A DNA stretch of 64,000 nucleotides from contig NZ_JANIBC010000004.1 of assembly GCF_024505085.1 (NCBI RefSeq), positions 83,275-147,274 of the forward strand, written 5' to 3'. Under the pieces are notes generated by a model. That model did not search any database. It worked only from the letters and a program-made list of their open reading frames with translations, and was not told where the DNA came from. The DNA is from Parvularcula maris (lineage in GTDB: Bacteria; Pseudomonadota; Alphaproteobacteria; Caulobacterales; Parvularculaceae). The translations under genes and the position numbers were made by a program. Below, in pieces: positions 16,182 to 28,191 of this stretch (the stretch's first letter is position 1; each line of letters starts with the position of its first letter).

Positions 16182-16204
16182 AAACGTCTTCGCCTTTAAG
16201 GGGA

Positions 16205-16238
16205 GCGGCGGCGCGGAAGGGTCTCCCCGCGCCGCCGC
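16205..16238 (+). terminator. 12-bp GC hairpin after the DRRD-repeat gene
   Basis: GCGGCGGCGCGG (16205-16216) pairs perfectly with CCGCGCCGCCGC (16227-16238) across a 10-base loop. It lies 24 bases after the stop codon. Only a weak T-run (CTCTTG) follows, so it is a probable but not canonical terminator. Confidence 0.55.
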
Positions 16239-16305
16239 CTCTTGAGCCTTTGCGGAACCATCATCCTACGAGACCGTTGGCCTTCCAGAAACGACGGAGA
16301 TTGCC

Positions 16306-17169
16306 GTGCTGGAAGTCCTGTTCCTTCTGATAGGCGGCAACCCAAGGGGTTTGTGCGGGTTGGCTGACCTTCTTCCCAGCGCCGAACAGGCGCCGTTCGT
16401 TCAGACGTTCTCTATAGGAAATCTAATAGACGGCTCGCCCAGCCCTTATATCCGTGCGGAGATCGACGGGCAACCTGCGTTCTTCCTCCTTGACACGGCA
16501 GAGCATATCTCCTTCGTCTATCCCGAGGCGGTAAGTCGCTCGCAGGATGAACCGCTGCCCTCGCGCGATGATGTTGACTACTGCTCCGTGGTCAGTAGCC
16601 AGCGAGCAGAAGTAAGTTTTGCCGGAGACGAAGCGAGAGAGCTACCGATCGCCGTCGAAGGGTGCGGCACCGAACAACGCTATCAGCACGGCATTTCCGG
16701 CCACTACTCCGTAGGCAGTCTCGGGGTTTGTGGGTGTGCAGTGCTGAACCTGAAAGCGCAGACCCTGACCCGGATGAGCGAGCCTGACGCCTGCTCCGCA
16801 TGGGAGCCGTTTCACGCGATGCAGATGTCGCAGTTCAACGAGGGGTCGGAAGCTGTTCACATCGACGCCTCGTTCGGCGGCCATACTGTAACGACGGTCG
16901 CCGCCACCGGGCTTATCTATCAGCAGATTCCGACAGAGCTGTTCGACCTGTTGTTGAGCGAAGGCAAGCTAAACAGCGTTCGAGTTCGCGAAAACGGTCT
17001 TCGATCAGCGAAGGGACCCATCGAGTTCAAACTCGGTAGCTATACCACGACGCTGCCTGGGGTCAGGGAGTCAGACGACGAGATGGCGAAGATCGGCATG
17101 GAGATCCTCCAAGGCAGCACCATCATGTTCCGCCACGACGGCATGGTCGGTATCCGGTTTGCAGACTGA
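16306..17169 (+). CDS. Retropepsin-like (aspartyl-protease fold) protein with altered active-site motif
   Basis: 287 residues. Starts at GTG 16306 with a GGAGA site five bases upstream. The pattern IDGQPAFFLLDTAEHISFV and the C-terminal IGMEILQGSTIMFRHDG match the two ends of retropepsin-like domains (hydrophobic-LDTG-A... and 'iGmdvL...'), which occur singly or doubly in bacterial secreted proteins. The expected DTG is DTA here, so proteolysis is doubtful. The N-terminus is hydrophobic but weak as a signal peptide. The 15-base gap to the convergent uvrD end leaves little room for a terminator. Lower codon bias than its neighbours. The family call is moderate. Confidence 0.55.
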   Translation: MLEVLFLLIGGNPRGLCGLADLLPSAEQAPFVQTFSIGNLIDGSPSPYIRAEIDGQPAFFLLDTAEHISFVYPEAVSRSQDEPLPSRDDVDYCSVVSSQRAEVSFAGDEARELPIAVEGCGTEQRYQHGISGHYSVGSLGVCGCAVLNLKAQTLTRMSEPDACSAWEPFHAMQMSQFNEGSEAVHIDASFGGHTVTTVAATGLIYQQIPTELFDLLLSEGKLNSVRVRENGLRSAKGPIEFKLGSYTTTLPGVRESDDEMAKIGMEILQGSTIMFRHDGMVGIRFAD

Positions 17170-17184
17170 GGGTCAGTGCTCAAC

Positions 17185-19515
17185 CTATGCCGCGCTGAGG
17201 AAGCTGGCGATCACCTTCTTGTTGCCGACCTCGTCGAACTCCACCTCGAGCTTGTTACCCTCGGATCGCATGACCGTCCCTAGGCCGAACTTCTTGTGGC
17301 TGACGCGCTCGCCCTTGCAGAAGGTCTCGTCGCCGGGGGCGGAGGAGGCGACCAGGCGCGCTGTCCCTTCGATGGACGGATCGGCGTTGCGCTTGCGTCC
17401 ATGCTGGCGGGCGCGCTTCCAGCCGGGGGTCTCGTAGCGCGAGGAGGTCTCCTCGAGCACGAGGTCGGCAAAGCGCGACTGGGCGGGCATTTCTTTCGCC
17501 GAGACGCCGTAAAGGCCGGGTTCGGAAAGAACGTCAACCTGATCCTCCGGCAGCTCGTCGACGAAGCGGGAGGGGAGGGCGTTCTGCCATCGTCCGTAGA
17601 CCTGCCTGTTGGCAGCAAAAGAGATCCGGCAGCTCTCCCGCGCGCGGGTGATGCCGACATAGGCGAGGCGCCGCTCCTCCTCGAGCCCCGCATTACCGCT
17701 TTCATCGAGGCTGCGTTTGGAAGGGAAGATCTCCTCCTCCCAGCCGGGCAGGAAGACCACCGGGAACTCCAGGCCCTTGGCGGCATGAAGCGTCATCAGC
17801 CAGACCTGTCCGTCCTCGGAGTCGCTCGTCCGCTCGGCCACGAGGCTGACATGGTCGAGATAGCCCTCCAGCGTCTCGAACTCGGAGGCCGCGTTGACGA
17901 GCTCTTTCAAGTTTTCGAGCTTCGAAGGAGCGGAGACATTCTTCGAGTTCTTCCAGTAGTCCGTATAGCCTGACTCCTCCAGCACCATCTCGGCGAGGGG
18001 GGCGGGGGCAGTCTTCTCCGCCTCCTCACGCCAGCGCTCCAGGCTTGCGAGGAAAGCCATCATGGCGGTCTTCGCCTTGCCCTTCAGCTCGTTCGTCTCC
18101 AGCATGAGCTGGCCGGCGGCTGCGAGCGACATGCCGTTCTGGCGTGCGATGACGCTGAGCTGGGTCAGGGTCTTGTCGCCGAAACCACGGCGCGGCTTGT
18201 TGATGATGCGGCTGAAGCTGAGATCGTCGGCGACGTTCCGCACCAGGCGCAAATAAGCGAGCGCGTCCCGCGTCTCCTCCCGCTCATAGAAGCGAGGCCC
18301 CCCGACCACCTGGTAGGGGATGCCGTTGGTGTTGAAGCGCTCCTCGAAGGCGCGCATCTGGAACGAGGCGCGCACCAGGATCGCCATATGCGAGAGAGAG
18401 CGGCCCTTCATCTGCTCCGCCTCGATGTCCTCGGCAATGGTCCGGGCCTCTTCTTCGCCGTCCCAGACGCCGCGCAGCTTGATCAGCTCGCCGCCGTCCT
18501 GATCGGTGAACAGCGTCTTGCCCAGGCGGCCCTGATTGTTGTCGATGACGGCGCTGGCCGCCGCCAGGATCGGCGCGGTGGAGCGGTAGTTCTGCTCCAG
18601 GCGGATCACTTTCGCGCCGGGGAAATCCTTCTCGAAGCGGAGGATGTTCTCGACCTCCGCGCCGCGCCAGCCATAGATCGACTGGTCGTCATCCCCCACC
18701 ACGCAGAGGTTCGGCACCTCGCCGTCACCGCCCTTGGCGAGAAGCCTGAGCCAGAGATACTGCGCCACGTTCGTGTCCTGATACTCGTCCACCAGCATGT
18801 ATCGGAAGCGGCGGTGGTACTCCGCCTGCACCTCTGGCTCGCGCCGGAAGATCGAGATGTTGTGCACCAGGAGGTCGCCGAAATCGGCGGCGTTGAGGGT
18901 CATCAGCCGCTCCTGGTACTCCCGGTAGAGAGCAATGCCCTTGCCGTCGGCGAACAGGTCCGCCTCGTGCGGGGGCAGGTCCGAGGGCGTCTGCCCCTTG
19001 TTCTTCCAGCCGTCGATGACGGCGGCAAGGCCGCGCCCGGTCCAGCGCTTCTCGTCGAGGCCCGCCGCCTCGATCACCTGCTTGCAGAGACGGATCTGAT
19101 CGTCCGTGTCGATGATGGTGAAGCTCGGCTTGAGCCCGACGATCTCGGCGTGACGGCGGAGGATGTTGGCCGCGACTGAGTGGAAGGTGCCGGTCCAGCG
19201 CAGGCCCTCCAACTCCCCGCCGACGAGCTTGCCGATCCGCTCCTTCATCTCGCGCGCGGCCTTGTTGGTGAAGGTGACGGCGAGGATCTCCCAGGGCTTG
19301 GCCCGCTGGGACGCAAGGATATGAGCGATGCGCGTCGTTAGCGCCTTGGTCTTGCCCGTACCGGCCCCCGCCAGCATCAGGACAGGTCCTTCGGTGGTCA
19401 GCACCGCCTCGCGCTGCGCCTCGTTCAGCCCTTCGAGGTAGCTCTCCTCGCTGACATCGATCCGGTGCTCTTTCGGGGCGGCGCCGCTCATGGCGCGCTG
19501 GGATAGGGAAGCCAT
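17185..19515 (-). CDS. uvrD: UvrD/PcrA-family ATP-dependent DNA helicase
   Basis: 776 residues. A superfamily 1 3'-5' helicase for nucleotide excision and mismatch repair. Motifs in order: Q motif LNEAQREAV, Walker A GAGTGKTKAL, VTFTNKAAREMKERI (motif Ia), VDEYQDTN (motif II), GDDDQSIYGWRGA (III), LEQNYRS (IV), TLHAAKGLEF (V) and YVGITRARE (VI). The C-terminus KFGLGTVMRSEGNKLEVEFD is the UvrD/PcrA Tudor-like tail. Start ATG 19515 follows an AGGAG site. A GAAC-N7-GAAC LexA box is 22 bases upstream of the start codon, so SOS induction is likely. Confidence 0.95.
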   Translation of the reverse strand: MASLSQRAMSGAAPKEHRIDVSEESYLEGLNEAQREAVLTTEGPVLMLAGAGTGKTKALTTRIAHILASQRAKPWEILAVTFTNKAAREMKERIGKLVGGELEGLRWTGTFHSVAANILRRHAEIVGLKPSFTIIDTDDQIRLCKQVIEAAGLDEKRWTGRGLAAVIDGWKNKGQTPSDLPPHEADLFADGKGIALYREYQERLMTLNAADFGDLLVHNISIFRREPEVQAEYHRRFRYMLVDEYQDTNVAQYLWLRLLAKGGDGEVPNLCVVGDDDQSIYGWRGAEVENILRFEKDFPGAKVIRLEQNYRSTAPILAAASAVIDNNQGRLGKTLFTDQDGGELIKLRGVWDGEEEARTIAEDIEAEQMKGRSLSHMAILVRASFQMRAFEERFNTNGIPYQVVGGPRFYEREETRDALAYLRLVRNVADDLSFSRIINKPRRGFGDKTLTQLSVIARQNGMSLAAAGQLMLETNELKGKAKTAMMAFLASLERWREEAEKTAPAPLAEMVLEESGYTDYWKNSKNVSAPSKLENLKELVNAASEFETLEGYLDHVSLVAERTSDSEDGQVWLMTLHAAKGLEFPVVFLPGWEEEIFPSKRSLDESGNAGLEEERRLAYVGITRARESCRISFAANRQVYGRWQNALPSRFVDELPEDQVDVLSEPGLYGVSAKEMPAQSRFADLVLEETSSRYETPGWKRARQHGRKRNADPSIEGTARLVASSAPGDETFCKGERVSHKKFGLGTVMRSEGNKLEVEFDEVGNKKVIASFLSAA

Positions 19516-19536
19516 GGTGCTCCTATAACGGATTCA

Positions 19537-19551
19537 GAACGCTTCGGGAAC
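19537..19551. promoter_or_regulatory. LexA (SOS) box 1, in uvrD promoter
   Basis: GAACGCTTCGGGAAC fits GAAC-N7-GAAC, the direct-repeat LexA operator of alphaproteobacteria (GTTC-N7-GTTC on the uvrD strand). It lies 22 bases before the uvrD start codon. Confidence 0.8.
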
Positions 19552-19621
19552 GCAGCATCGGCAAACTTCCGCTCCTGTCCCAGGCTGAACCAGGCGTTGT
19601 GGATAACTTCCCACACGACCG

Positions 19622-19636
19622 GAACACCGCAAGAAC
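19622..19636. promoter_or_regulatory. LexA (SOS) box 2, between uvrD and dnaE
   Basis: GAACACCGCAAGAAC fits GAAC-N7-GAAC exactly. Midway in the gap; it could serve either direction. Confidence 0.7.
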
Positions 19637-19726
19637 ACTGGTGGTTTGCCCTTGCTGAGAAGCATCGAGCCAGCCTCGGGAGGGCCTGTTCTGCTGTTTG
19701 CTCTTGTTTTGTTCTCGTGTGTCTGC

Positions 19727-19741
19727 GAACGAGGGGAGAAC
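19727..19741. promoter_or_regulatory. LexA (SOS) box 3, before the 25-codon peptide
   Basis: GAACGAGGGGAGAAC fits GAAC-N7-GAAC. It ends 16 bases before the start codon of the small membrane peptide and eight bases before the end of its likely ribosome binding site. Confidence 0.75.
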
Positions 19742-19757
19742 AAAGAGGGTTTGAACG

Positions 19758-19835
19758 ATGAATATGATCAAGGACTGCGCTGGTTTTGCAACGCTTCTCG
19801 TGCTCCTCGCCGCGGCCGTAGCGGTGGTCGGCTAG
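19758..19835 (+). CDS. 25-residue single-span membrane peptide, candidate SOS-induced division inhibitor (SidA-like)
   Basis: A short frame, MNMIKDCAGF followed by a pure hydrophobic run ATLLVLLAAAVAVVG, i.e. a short charged/polar head and one membrane segment. An AAAGAGGG site (19742-19749) lies nine bases before the ATG and a LexA box directly precedes that. Caulobacter makes SidA, a 29-residue SOS-induced inner-membrane peptide that blocks FtsW/FtsN-dependent division; size, topology and regulation here match that idea, but I cannot align the two from memory. It lies 66 bases upstream of dnaE on the same strand. Alternative: a non-functional leader frame. Confidence 0.55.
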   Translation: MNMIKDCAGFATLLVLLAAAVAVVG

Positions 19836-19901
19836 AACCATCTCTCGGGTGTGGAGAAGGAGCCTGCCACGCGAGGGAGGGAATCGCCTAGCGTCTGGGC
19901 G

Positions 19902-23357
<3,456 letters not shown>

Positions 23358-23432
23358 GTTCCGCACCCTCGGCAGGGGCGAATGGAACCACAGCCCCGCG
23401 TCATCTGTCCGGCTGGGCAAAGGAGTTCCACC

Positions 23433-24008
23433 ATGCCCCTCATCCGACCGCTAGGCCTCGGTGCCGCCCTTCTGCTCCTCGCAGCTTGCGGAGGAGAGCC
23501 CGAAGCGCCCGGGGATGCCGCGACCGAAGCGTCTGACGAGGTCACGGAGGATGCAGCCCAGACCGCGGCGGACGAGGAGGCCACGCTTCTCTCCCTCATC
23601 GAAGAGGAGCCGCGCTTCTCCGTGCTGCGCGAGGTGCTCGAGGCGGCGGACCTCCTATCCACCTTCGAGAACCAAGGTCCCCTCACCCTCTTCGCGCCGA
23701 GCAACGACGCGTTCGCCGCCCTTCCGGCCGGGTACTCGGTGGAGGTGCTCAGCGCGCCCGAGAACCGGGAGCTGCTGAAACAGATCCTCGCCTATCATGT
23801 GGTGTCGGGTCGGCTTCCCGCCTCCGACATCGTAGGCAAAAGCGGCACGGCGGACACGCTGGCTGGCAGCGGCCTCTCCTATGACGGGACGGGCACGGTG
23901 CCGACCATCGGCACGGCGCCGGGCGAGGCGGTGGTGACCATCCCCGATCTCGAAGCCTCGAACGGGGTGATCCACGTCATCGACAAGGTCCTGCTGCCCC
24001 CTGCCTGA
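23433..24008 (+). CDS. Fasciclin (FAS1)-domain lipoprotein
   Basis: 191 residues. Signal peptide with lipobox LLAAC, then an acidic Ala/Glu/Thr linker (~residues 20-48), and one FAS1 domain: LTLFAPSNDAFAALP (first conserved box), LAYHVVSGRL (H-box) and NGVIHVIDKVLLP (last box). FAS1 lipoproteins are envelope adhesion or matrix-interaction proteins. ATG 23433 is chosen over an upstream frame extension because an AAGGAG site and a good signal peptide follow. Monocistronic between dnaE and convergent purN. Confidence 0.88.
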   Translation: MPLIRPLGLGAALLLLAACGGEPEAPGDAATEASDEVTEDAAQTAADEEATLLSLIEEEPRFSVLREVLEAADLLSTFENQGPLTLFAPSNDAFAALPAGYSVEVLSAPENRELLKQILAYHVVSGRLPASDIVGKSGTADTLAGSGLSYDGTGTVPTIGTAPGEAVVTIPDLEASNGVIHVIDKVLLPPA

Positions 24009-24195
24009 CCCAGCCCGAAAAGGCGCCCACTGACCGATTGGCCACCGTATCTGGGTGTTGGTAAAGCCCCTTCAAATTGGAACAATGACTGGGGCACACC
24101 TACGCGGCCTTCGCCCTCTCCCGAAGGGAGAGGTGCCCGTCATACTCGCTAGGGTGCGTACTGTGAACAAGATACGACGTGGCTACCAAGTGCGA

Positions 24196-24807
24196 TCAGC
24201 GCACGGACAGCAGCACCCCATCCTCGGCCAGCACGGTCGGCTCGCCGCCCAGGGCGCGTGCTACCGCGAGGGGGTAGAGGCGATGCTCCGCCTTCTGAAT
24301 ACGGGCGGAAAGGGTTTCGGCGGCATCTCCTGCGAGAAGCGGCACGGCGGCCTGACCGATGATCGGTCCCGCATCGAGATCGGCCGTCACGTAGTGGACC
24401 GTGCAGCCGGAAAGCGCCGTTCCGGCCGCGATGGCCTGCTCCTGCACGTGCAGGCCGATGAAGCTGGGCAGCAGGGAGGGGTGGATATTGACCATGCGCC
24501 CTTCCCATTTCGAGACGAAGCCCGGCGTCAGTACACGCATGAAACCGGCAAGGCAGACAAAGTCCGCTTCTGCGGCGCTGAGAGCGTTTGAAAGGTCCGC
24601 CTCGAACGCATCGCGGCTTCGCCCCTTACTGGGGACCGTCGCCGTGGGTACGCCCAGCTCCTCGGCCACATCTAGACCGGCGGCGCCCTCTTTATTGGAC
24701 AGTACGAGGACGATCTCGCCAGGGAAAACCCCTGCGCGGTGCGCCTTGACCAGCACCTCCATGTTCGAGCCGCGCCCTGAGATCAGGATGGCGATGCGGG
24801 CAGTCAT
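24196..24807 (-). CDS. purN: Phosphoribosylglycinamide formyltransferase PurN
   Basis: 203 residues. Transfers the formyl group of 10-formyl-THF to GAR in purine synthesis. The substrate loop ISGRGSNME sits at the N-terminus; the catalytic triad region is visible in [11 protein letters not shown] (Asn-His) and [11 protein letters not shown] (Asp). The start overlaps the purM stop by four bases (ATGA), as in the classic purMN operon. Confidence 0.95.
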   Translation of the reverse strand: MTARIAILISGRGSNMEVLVKAHRAGVFPGEIVLVLSNKEGAAGLDVAEELGVPTATVPSKGRSRDAFEADLSNALSAAEADFVCLAGFMRVLTPGFVSKWEGRMVNIHPSLLPSFIGLHVQEQAIAAGTALSGCTVHYVTADLDAGPIIGQAAVPLLAGDAAETLSARIQKAEHRLYPLAVARALGGEPTVLAEDGVLLSVR

Positions 24808-25796
24808 GCCTTGGTCAGCGTTCCGAGGCGGAACGAACCGGTCAGCTCCGAAAGAAGGCTATCTGCCTCGGCTTCGGCGACGATGAGCACCATGCCGACA
24901 CCGCAGTTGAATACCGTCCTCCCTTCCTGGTCGCTGAGCGACCCCGCTTCCTGCAGCCACGAGAAGAGGGGCGGCAGAAGGAGATCGCCGTCGCTTATAG
25001 CAGCCTCAAGACCGGCGGGGAGAACGCGGGGCAGGTTCTCAACGAGGCCGCCGCCGGTGATATGCGACAGGCCCTTCAGCACGCCTCGGCGGAAGAGCGG
25101 CACCAGCTCCTCCGTATAGATACGGGTAGGCGCCAGAAGCGCGTCGGCGAAGGTGCCGCCCCAGGGGGTCTCGTCCGTGAGGGCTACTCCCTGCTCGGCC
25201 ATCAGCTTGCGGATCAGGCTGAAGCCGTTGGCATGGGGGCCGGAGGAGGGGAGGGCGATGAGAACGTCGCCTTCCGCCATCTCCTCCATCCGCGGAAGAA
25301 GCCGCCCGCGCTCGGCGGCACCGACGCAGAAGCCCGCGAGATCGAAATGACCCTGGCCGTAGAGGCCCGGCATCTCCGCCGTCTCGCCGCCGATCAGGGC
25401 CGCGCCCGCCTGGCGGCAGCCCTCGGCGATGCTCTCGATGACGGCAGCCGCGACATCGCCTTCGAGGTGGCCGGTGGCGAAGTAGTCGAGAAAGAAGAGC
25501 GGCTCCGCCCCCTGCACCAGCACGTCGTTGGCGCACATGGCGACGAGGTCGATGCCGATGCCCTCATAGCGCTCCGCCTCGATGGCGAGGAGAAGCTTGG
25601 TGCCCACCCCGTCCGTGCCGGAGACCAGCACCGGATCCTCGAAGCCCGCCGCCTTGAGATCGAACAGCCCGCCAAAGCCCCCCAAGGAGCCGTCGGCGCC
25701 GGGGCGTCGCGTGGCTTTGGCGAAGGGCGCAATGCGCCTGACGAGGGCGTTGCCGGCGTCGATATCGACCCCGGCTTTCTTATAGGCATCGGTCAT
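24804..25796 (-). CDS. purM: Phosphoribosylformylglycinamidine cyclo-ligase PurM
   Basis: 330 residues. AIR synthetase: closes the imidazole ring of FGAM with ATP. The start ATG 25796 gives the family beginning [16 protein letters not shown]; the frame is open for 43 more codons upstream but those run toward a REP element. Visible motifs: [13 protein letters not shown] (ATP/substrate loop), [40 protein letters not shown] and [13 protein letters not shown]. Upstream lies REP copy 3, which separates purMN from the divergent DUF2066-hda pair. Confidence 0.95.
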   Translation of the reverse strand: MTDAYKKAGVDIDAGNALVRRIAPFAKATRRPGADGSLGGFGGLFDLKAAGFEDPVLVSGTDGVGTKLLLAIEAERYEGIGIDLVAMCANDVLVQGAEPLFFLDYFATGHLEGDVAAAVIESIAEGCRQAGAALIGGETAEMPGLYGQGHFDLAGFCVGAAERGRLLPRMEEMAEGDVLIALPSSGPHANGFSLIRKLMAEQGVALTDETPWGGTFADALLAPTRIYTEELVPLFRRGVLKGLSHITGGGLVENLPRVLPAGLEAAISDGDLLLPPLFSWLQEAGSLSDQEGRTVFNCGVGMVLIVAEAEADSLLSELTGSFRLGTLTKA

Positions 25797-25897
25797 GGCC
25801 CCCGTTAGGCAAGATCGAGGGATCGGGGAAGGGGGTAGGCTCCTGTCGCAGATGCGAGCGCAGAGCCGTAGAGCAGTCCTGGCTTCCAAGAACTCGG

Positions 25898-25980
25898 CGT
25901 AGGGTGGACGCTGGCAGGCGACCACCTTTCCTGAGACAGCGAGCTCGCAAGGTAGCCGCCTTCCGGCGTCTACCCTACGG
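25898..25980. repeat. REP palindrome between purM and DUF2066 gene
   Basis: Left arm begins CGTAGGGTGGACGCTGGCAGG, right arm ends GGCGTCTACCCTACGG. It is the same REP as flanks the RAYT at 3539-3663 and 4181-4258, with a few substitutions. Confidence 0.85.
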
Positions 25981-26093
25981 TGCAGCGGCTGCCCCTTGCC
26001 AAACTGGAAGATTCCGCAGCGTTCTTAGCGGTCGCCAGCTTCGCCCTCCGCGTGCTAGGGGTGGGGGAGGTGCAGGAATCTCAGGGACCCATC

Positions 26094-27518
26094 ATGCTGC
26101 GTATCGTGCTCATTGCGGCGCTTTTCGTTCTTTCGGGCAGGGCGTTGGCCCAGGATGTCTTCACCGTGGCCGAAGTGCCCGTGTCGGCAGAGGCCGAGTC
26201 GGCTGCCGAGGCGCAGGCGCTCGCGCGGGAGCAGGGGCGGCGCCGGGCGCTGGACCTTCTCTTCAGGCGTCTGGTGGCCGAGGAGGACTGGATCTACCTG
26301 CCCAACCTTGCCGCCGGGACCGAGGCCAAGGGCGGCGCCGATCAATACGACATCTACAGCGAGGACGGCTTCGCCGCCGACCCCCGCCGCGCCATCGCCA
26401 TCCCGCCCGAGCGCATCGACGATCTCGAGCAGGAGACGACGCCTTTCAACGAGAAGTCCTCGGGCACGTCCTACCGCGCCCGCATCACCTACCGCTTCAA
26501 GGCGGACGCCATCCGCAACATCCTGCGCTCGGCCAGGCTGCCTTACTCGGAGGAGCAGGCGCGGGAGGTGCTGATCCTGCCCGTGCTGGTGACGGAGAAC
26601 GACACCTATCTCTGGGAGGCGAAGAACCCCTGGGCGCGGGCCTGGCTGCAGCGGCCGCTGACCAACGAGCTGACGCCCATGATGCTGCCCAGGGGCGACG
26701 TCATCGACGTGCAGGCGATCACCGCCGACGAGGCGAAGGAGCTCAATGCGGCTTCCTTACGCGCCTTCGCCGAGCGCTACGGCCAGGGGCAGGTCTATCT
26801 GGCGCTCGGTCGCCTCAGCCAGGAGGGCGAGCAGTTCCGCTTCTACGTCCAGCTCATCGACGCCACGCCTCCCGACATCACGGTGGAGGGCACCGGCCCC
26901 TCGGCCATCGGCGAGCAGGTGACGGACCTTTTCTTCCGCGGCGACGCCGACGACTTCCCGGCCCTTGCTCGCCGCGCGGTGGAGAGCACTGTGCAGCGCC
27001 ACGCCAATACGTGGAAGCGGCGCACGCTGGTCGATTACGGCCTGCAGCGCGAGTTCCAGCTCACTGCCTGGTTCGACGGCCAGCAGGCCTGGGCGCATAT
27101 CCAGGACGCCGTGCGCAAGACGGCCCTGACCCTCGACTACGAGACCCAGGCCTTCAACCGTGAGAACGCCATCATGCGGCTCACCGTGGTCGGCTCGGAG
27201 CAGCAGTTTGAGCTGGCCATGCAGGAGCGGGACCTGATCGTCTGGCAGGACACCACCGAGCGCTGGCATATCGCCGAGACCGCCCTGGCGCAGCAGCTTC
27301 AGGGGCGCCTCGGCCCCCTCACCACCGAGATCGACCAGGAGGCCAGCAAGCGCCGCGGCCTTGGCCGCTTCTTCCGCCGTGGGCGTGACCGCGACGGCGG
27401 GGTCGAGGAGGTAGAGCTCGATCCCATCGGGGCCGAGGAGAGTGCTGGGGACGGCGACGAGGAGGACGTGCCCGAGCTGCCCGACGATCTGTTCGGCGAT
27501 GGCGGCGAGGGGCGCTGA
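26094..27518 (+). CDS. DUF2066-domain secreted protein
   Basis: 474 residues. Start ATG 26094 begins a signal peptide (MLRIVLIAALFVLSGRALAQ). DUF2066 features include the EAQALAREQGRRRALDLLFRRLV helix and RARITYRFKADAIRNILR. The C-terminal ~60 residues are acidic. No biochemical role is established for the family. It sits one base before hda; this purM-DUF2066-hda arrangement recurs in other alphaproteobacteria, which supports the call. Predicted periplasmic or outer-membrane associated. Confidence 0.85.
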   Translation: MLRIVLIAALFVLSGRALAQDVFTVAEVPVSAEAESAAEAQALAREQGRRRALDLLFRRLVAEEDWIYLPNLAAGTEAKGGADQYDIYSEDGFAADPRRAIAIPPERIDDLEQETTPFNEKSSGTSYRARITYRFKADAIRNILRSARLPYSEEQAREVLILPVLVTENDTYLWEAKNPWARAWLQRPLTNELTPMMLPRGDVIDVQAITADEAKELNAASLRAFAERYGQGQVYLALGRLSQEGEQFRFYVQLIDATPPDITVEGTGPSAIGEQVTDLFFRGDADDFPALARRAVESTVQRHANTWKRRTLVDYGLQREFQLTAWFDGQQAWAHIQDAVRKTALTLDYETQAFNRENAIMRLTVVGSEQQFELAMQERDLIVWQDTTERWHIAETALAQQLQGRLGPLTTEIDQEASKRRGLGRFFRRGRDRDGGVEEVELDPIGAEESAGDGDEEDVPELPDDLFGDGGEGR

Positions 27519-27519
27519 C

Positions 27520-28155
27520 TTGTCCGGCGGAGGCCAGCCGGCCCTGCCGTTCTCGCCGCGCATCACCGAGCCCACCCCCTACTGCCCTACGGCCTCGCAA
27601 GGGGACGCAGCAGAGATGCTGCCTCGCCTGATCAGGGCCGCGACGACGCCTCGCGGCTTGACGGCGATCCTGCTGCGCGGGCCGCAAGGCTCGGGCAAGA
27701 GCCGGATGCTGGAGGAGCTGGCCCTCTCGGAGGGGCTGGAGTTCGAGGCGCTGCCTGCCCACGACACGCCGCCCATGGAGCTGTTCGGCGAGATCAACCG
27801 CTGCGCCGCCGCCAGTCAGGCGCTGATCATCGAGAGCCGCGAGGAGACCGGGCGGCTGTTCAGCTTCGAGGACGTGCCGCCGGACCTTCACTCGCGCCTA
27901 GCCTCGCTGCCGGAACTGAGCATCGACCGGCCCAGCGAGGAGGAGCTGTCGGCGGCCCTCGCGGCGGACCTCATGCTGCACGGGCAGAGCCTCAAGCCAA
28001 GGGACCTGGCCGCCGCAGCGCGCCAGATGCCGCGCAACTTCGCCGCCGTGCGGCTCTTCTGCCGAGCTCTTGATAGGGTTCCTGCCTTGGGAACATCCGC
28101 TCAGCGGTTGAGTTGGGCTATGGAACGTGCCCAACAGCTACTCGGGGCGAGCTGA
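27520..28155 (+). CDS. hda: Hda-type DnaA-homologous regulator (RIDA)
   Basis: 211 residues. Hda with the DNA-loaded clamp stimulates ATP hydrolysis by DnaA and so shuts off initiation. The TTG at 27520 is chosen as start because it places the clamp-binding motif QPALPF at residues ~6-11, as in known Hda proteins, one base after the DUF2066 stop; later candidates would delete that motif. The AAA+ module has a Walker A, GPQGSGKSRM, a Walker-B-like LIIES (weak acidic pair) and the sensor/lid SIDRPSEEELSAAL and PRNFAAVRL. The lack of a DnaA DNA-binding domain IV is consistent. Confidence 0.85.
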   Translation: MSGGGQPALPFSPRITEPTPYCPTASQGDAAEMLPRLIRAATTPRGLTAILLRGPQGSGKSRMLEELALSEGLEFEALPAHDTPPMELFGEINRCAAASQALIIESREETGRLFSFEDVPPDLHSRLASLPELSIDRPSEEELSAALAADLMLHGQSLKPRDLAAAARQMPRNFAAVRLFCRALDRVPALGTSAQRLSWAMERAQQLLGAS

Positions 28156-28191
28156 ACTGCCGACGCTCGCCGATGGGGAACGGAGACGAGC

